From the NCBI GenBank assembly GCA_017478685.1, contig JAFVDC010000069.1:1-17192 (forward strand): a DNA stretch of 17,192 nucleotides, in the 5' to 3' direction. This DNA comes from Bacteroidales bacterium (lineage in GTDB: Bacteria; Bacteroidota; Bacteroidia; Bacteroidales; UBA932). Both the position numbers and the translations under genes were made by a program. Shown one piece after another: positions 15,570-17,192 of this stretch (its first letter is position 1; each line of letters starts with the position of its first letter). A model generated the notes under the pieces. The model ran no database searches and was not told the DNA's origin. It worked only from the letters and a program-made list of their open reading frames with translations.

Positions 15570-15640
15570 TGAACTGTGGTGTAATGGTAGCACTAGGGAT
15601 TTTGGTTCCCTCAGTCAGCGTTCGAATCGCTGCAGTTCAA
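15570..15640 (+). tRNA. tRNA-Gln (anticodon UUG)
   Basis: A full cloverleaf folds by eye over 71 bases. The 7-bp acceptor stem is TGAACTG with CAGTTCA (15570-15576 and 15633-15639) and the discriminator is A. The D arm is GTG-TAATGGTAG-CAC, the anticodon stem AGGGA/TCCCT with loop TTTTGGT placing UUG at positions 34-36, the variable region CAGT, and the T arm CAGCG-TTCGAAT-CGCTG. The U1-A72 end pair is a known glutamine identity feature. CCA is not encoded, as usual in Bacteroidota, so it is added after transcription. It has its own promoter and terminator. Confidence 0.95.
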
Positions 15641-15641
15641 C

Positions 15642-15673
15642 AAAAAAAAGACTCCTTGACGGAGTCTTTTTTT
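15642..15673. terminator. Perfect bidirectional terminator between tRNA-Gln and lnt
   Basis: GACTCC and GGAGTC form a 6-bp core around loop TTGAC, extended by seven A-T pairs, with seven T on the plus strand and eight T on the minus strand. It starts two bases after the tRNA and ends two bases before the lnt stop codon, so it serves the tRNA (and any readthrough from the phosphatase gene) and lnt. Confidence 0.92.
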
Positions 15674-15675
15674 GT

Positions 15676-17192
15676 TTAATATATCGGGCGGCGTGGCCGG
15701 AAGAGGGCGGCGGCGGCAAGGAGGAGGAAGAGGAACACGGATACGCGGCCCACTATGTCTCCGTAACGCACAAAGAAGGTTTCTCCGTCCAGAAGCTTGA
15801 CTTCACCTGAAAGGACGGCCTGCCGCCACCAGGGAGTGCGGCAGAGAACGCGGCCGCAGGGGTCTATGACAGCGCTGATGCCGGTATTGCCGCAGCGGGC
15901 AATGTACCGGCGGGTTTCAATGGCGCGGAGGCGGCTGTAAGAGAAATGCTGCCTGTAACCGGGGGTGTTGCCCCACCAGGCGTCATTGGTTATAACGGTA
16001 AGAAGCCGGGCTCCCTTCCGCACATATCCGGTACAGTATTCCCCATAGACAGATTCATAGCAGATTGCGGTGCCGATGGGAACAGTCTCGTCCCCTGCCA
16101 TCATGTGAAGACAGGAGATGTCCTTCTGCCCCACGCATTTCCCCATGAGATTACCGCCAAAAAGATTCTCCAGCGGTACAAAAACCTTGGGATAAGGCGT
16201 CAGTTCCGTGCCCACCACAAGCTTTGATTTATGGAACACCTCATACCTTCCGGTAGTGTCCGTAATGATGGCGCTGTTACGGCTTGTCAGCCACACGTGC
16301 CGCCCGTCCGGATTGTCTCCGCGCTTGTATGCAAGAAGTGAAGGAGCGGAATAAGAGACGTTTACATCATAGGCCGAAGCCCCAAAGAGGAAGGTGGCGT
16401 GAGGGTGCTCCTCAAGCCACTCCTGATAACGAATGAAGCTTTTTTGCCGCCTCACGTTATCCAGCATGAAGTAGCCGGTGAATGTCTCGGGGGCAAGAAC
16501 AAGACACGGCTCATTCGGCACTCCGGCGCTGTCCAGAAGATGCAGGAGACGGGCATCCTGCTGCTCCTGGGTAAGAGAGCCGAACTTCTCATAGGGATCC
16601 CGGTTTGGCTGGCCGGCCATCACCCGGAGCGACGGAGCGTCGGAAGGGTCCTGATACCTCAGGCAGGCCGACCATATCATGGGCCCGAAAACTGCAATGA
16701 CGAGCCCGGAGAACGCGGCGATGCGCGCTTTGGCGTTCCAACTTCCCATTCGGCCATTGGAAAGCGCCACCATTATTCCAAAGACGGCAAGGTTGGATAC
16801 CAGCACCCAAAGGGAACCGCCAAGGTGTCCAAGCACAGAGTACCACTGCACAAGGCCCGTTGTATCGGCAAAGGCATTTCCAAGCACCAGCCAAGGCCAG
16901 GAAATCTGGGCCGAAGTAAGATAAAACCTTTCCCAGGCCAGCCAGGCCGATGCAAAATAAATATAGGGAAGGACACCGGTAGTGCGGCGTTTTACCCACC
17001 GGAAACTTTCAAAGATAACGCTCATCTGGAGGGCGTTGGCAAGGACGGCAAACACAGCCCCGCCAACGGTGGCACCGGCAACCCACCAAGTTGTTACCGC
17101 ATTCCACAGGACAAATGAAAGGTAATGCCACCAGAAAAACCGGCGGGTCTTCCACTCCCCTGCCAGCCTTTCCATGATAAGGAGCGGCACAA
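15676..17192 (-). CDS. lnt: Apolipoprotein N-acyltransferase, N-terminus beyond the window
   Basis: About 504 residues are visible and the gene runs off the right edge. The GTG at 17188-17190 that could start the visible frame is most likely an internal Val, since Lnt proteins carry an additional N-terminal membrane helix before this point. Several membrane helices fill the first 180 residues, followed by a nitrilase-fold domain with the Glu-Lys-Cys triad: APET (E235 of the visible part), FHKSKLVVG (K321) and TAICYES (C377). A final membrane helix ends in RPRRPIY. Lnt adds the third acyl chain to the N-terminal cysteine of lipoproteins at the outer face of the inner membrane. The gene converges on tRNA-Gln, with its stop just after the shared terminator. 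Confidence 0.95.
   Translation of the reverse strand, partial: VPLLIMERLAGEWKTRRFFWWHYLSFVLWNAVTTWWVAGATVGGAVFAVLANALQMSVIFESFRWVKRRTTGVLPYIYFASAWLAWERFYLTSAQISWPWLVLGNAFADTTGLVQWYSVLGHLGGSLWVLVSNLAVFGIMVALSNGRMGSWNAKARIAAFSGLVIAVFGPMIWSACLRYQDPSDAPSLRVMAGQPNRDPYEKFGSLTQEQQDARLLHLLDSAGVPNEPCLVLAPETFTGYFMLDNVRRQKSFIRYQEWLEEHPHATFLFGASAYDVNVSYSAPSLLAYKRGDNPDGRHVWLTSRNSAIITDTTGRYEVFHKSKLVVGTELTPYPKVFVPLENLFGGNLMGKCVGQKDISCLHMMAGDETVPIGTAICYESVYGEYCTGYVRKGARLLTVITNDAWWGNTPGYRQHFSYSRLRAIETRRYIARCGNTGISAVIDPCGRVLCRTPWWRQAVLSGEVKLLDGETFFVRYGDIVGRVSVFLFLLLAAAALFRPRRPIY

Noticed and set aside
15570..15640. Integration (att) site in the tRNA-Gln
   Set aside because: tRNA genes are common integration sites, but no integrase gene is nearby and no repeat of the tRNA 3' end was found in the window.

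Overview
The window is an ordinary-looking stretch of core chromosome from a member of the Bacteroidota, most likely order Bacteroidales. Three things point there. Several genes are preceded by the Bacteroidota -7 promoter motif TAnnTTTG, and Shine-Dalgarno sequences are largely absent. The Prs, HU-family, RNase G and Lnt proteins have the forms seen in that phylum. There is also a 29-residue AURKAIP1/COX24-type basic peptide that is common in it. Third codon positions are rich in G and C, so the genome is GC-rich for Bacteroidales. I cannot assign a genus.

Layout. The left edge holds the C-terminus of NAD synthetase (nadE, +). It converges on a minus-strand operon, in transcript order engB, prs, a small Cys-tailed membrane protein gene, and der. 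Two ribosome-assembly GTPases therefore share a transcript with PRPP synthesis. Divergent from engB is a plus-strand pair, tadA (tRNA wobble deaminase) and a DJ-1/PfpI gene. Next comes a minus-strand membrane zinc metallopeptidase gene, whose stop codon overlaps the DJ-1 stop tail to tail. It is divergent from alr (alanine racemase, +). A bidirectional terminator separates alr from the minus-strand unit HU-family gene, 29-residue ribosomal-type peptide gene, and rng (RNase G).

Divergent from the HU-family gene is a long plus-strand array, 8634-15524, with short gaps or overlaps throughout. Its order is lon, ung, coaD, a secreted protein with two thioredoxin folds, a small ribbon-helix-helix protein, an aminoglycoside-phosphotransferase-fold kinase, and a tyrosine-phosphatase-family protein. 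A tRNA-Gln(UUG) with its own promoter follows, then a perfect bidirectional hairpin terminator. The minus-strand lnt (apolipoprotein N-acyltransferase) runs off the right edge.

Functionally the window is housekeeping: ribosome biogenesis and translation (engB, der, tadA, the 29-aa peptide, rng, tRNA-Gln), cofactors and precursors (nadE, prs, coaD), cell envelope (alr, lnt), DNA repair and protein quality control (ung, lon), and nucleoid structure (the HU-family gene). No mobile element, CRISPR array, phage gene or defence system was found, and no gene-free stretch exceeds about 155 bases. The points that merit a second look are small: the tiny ribosomal-type gene and the overlapping RNA hairpins between it and rng; an apparently leaderless tadA promoter; a palindrome over a start codon next to a ribbon-helix-helix gene; and an unexpectedly frequent heptamer, TTCGGCC.
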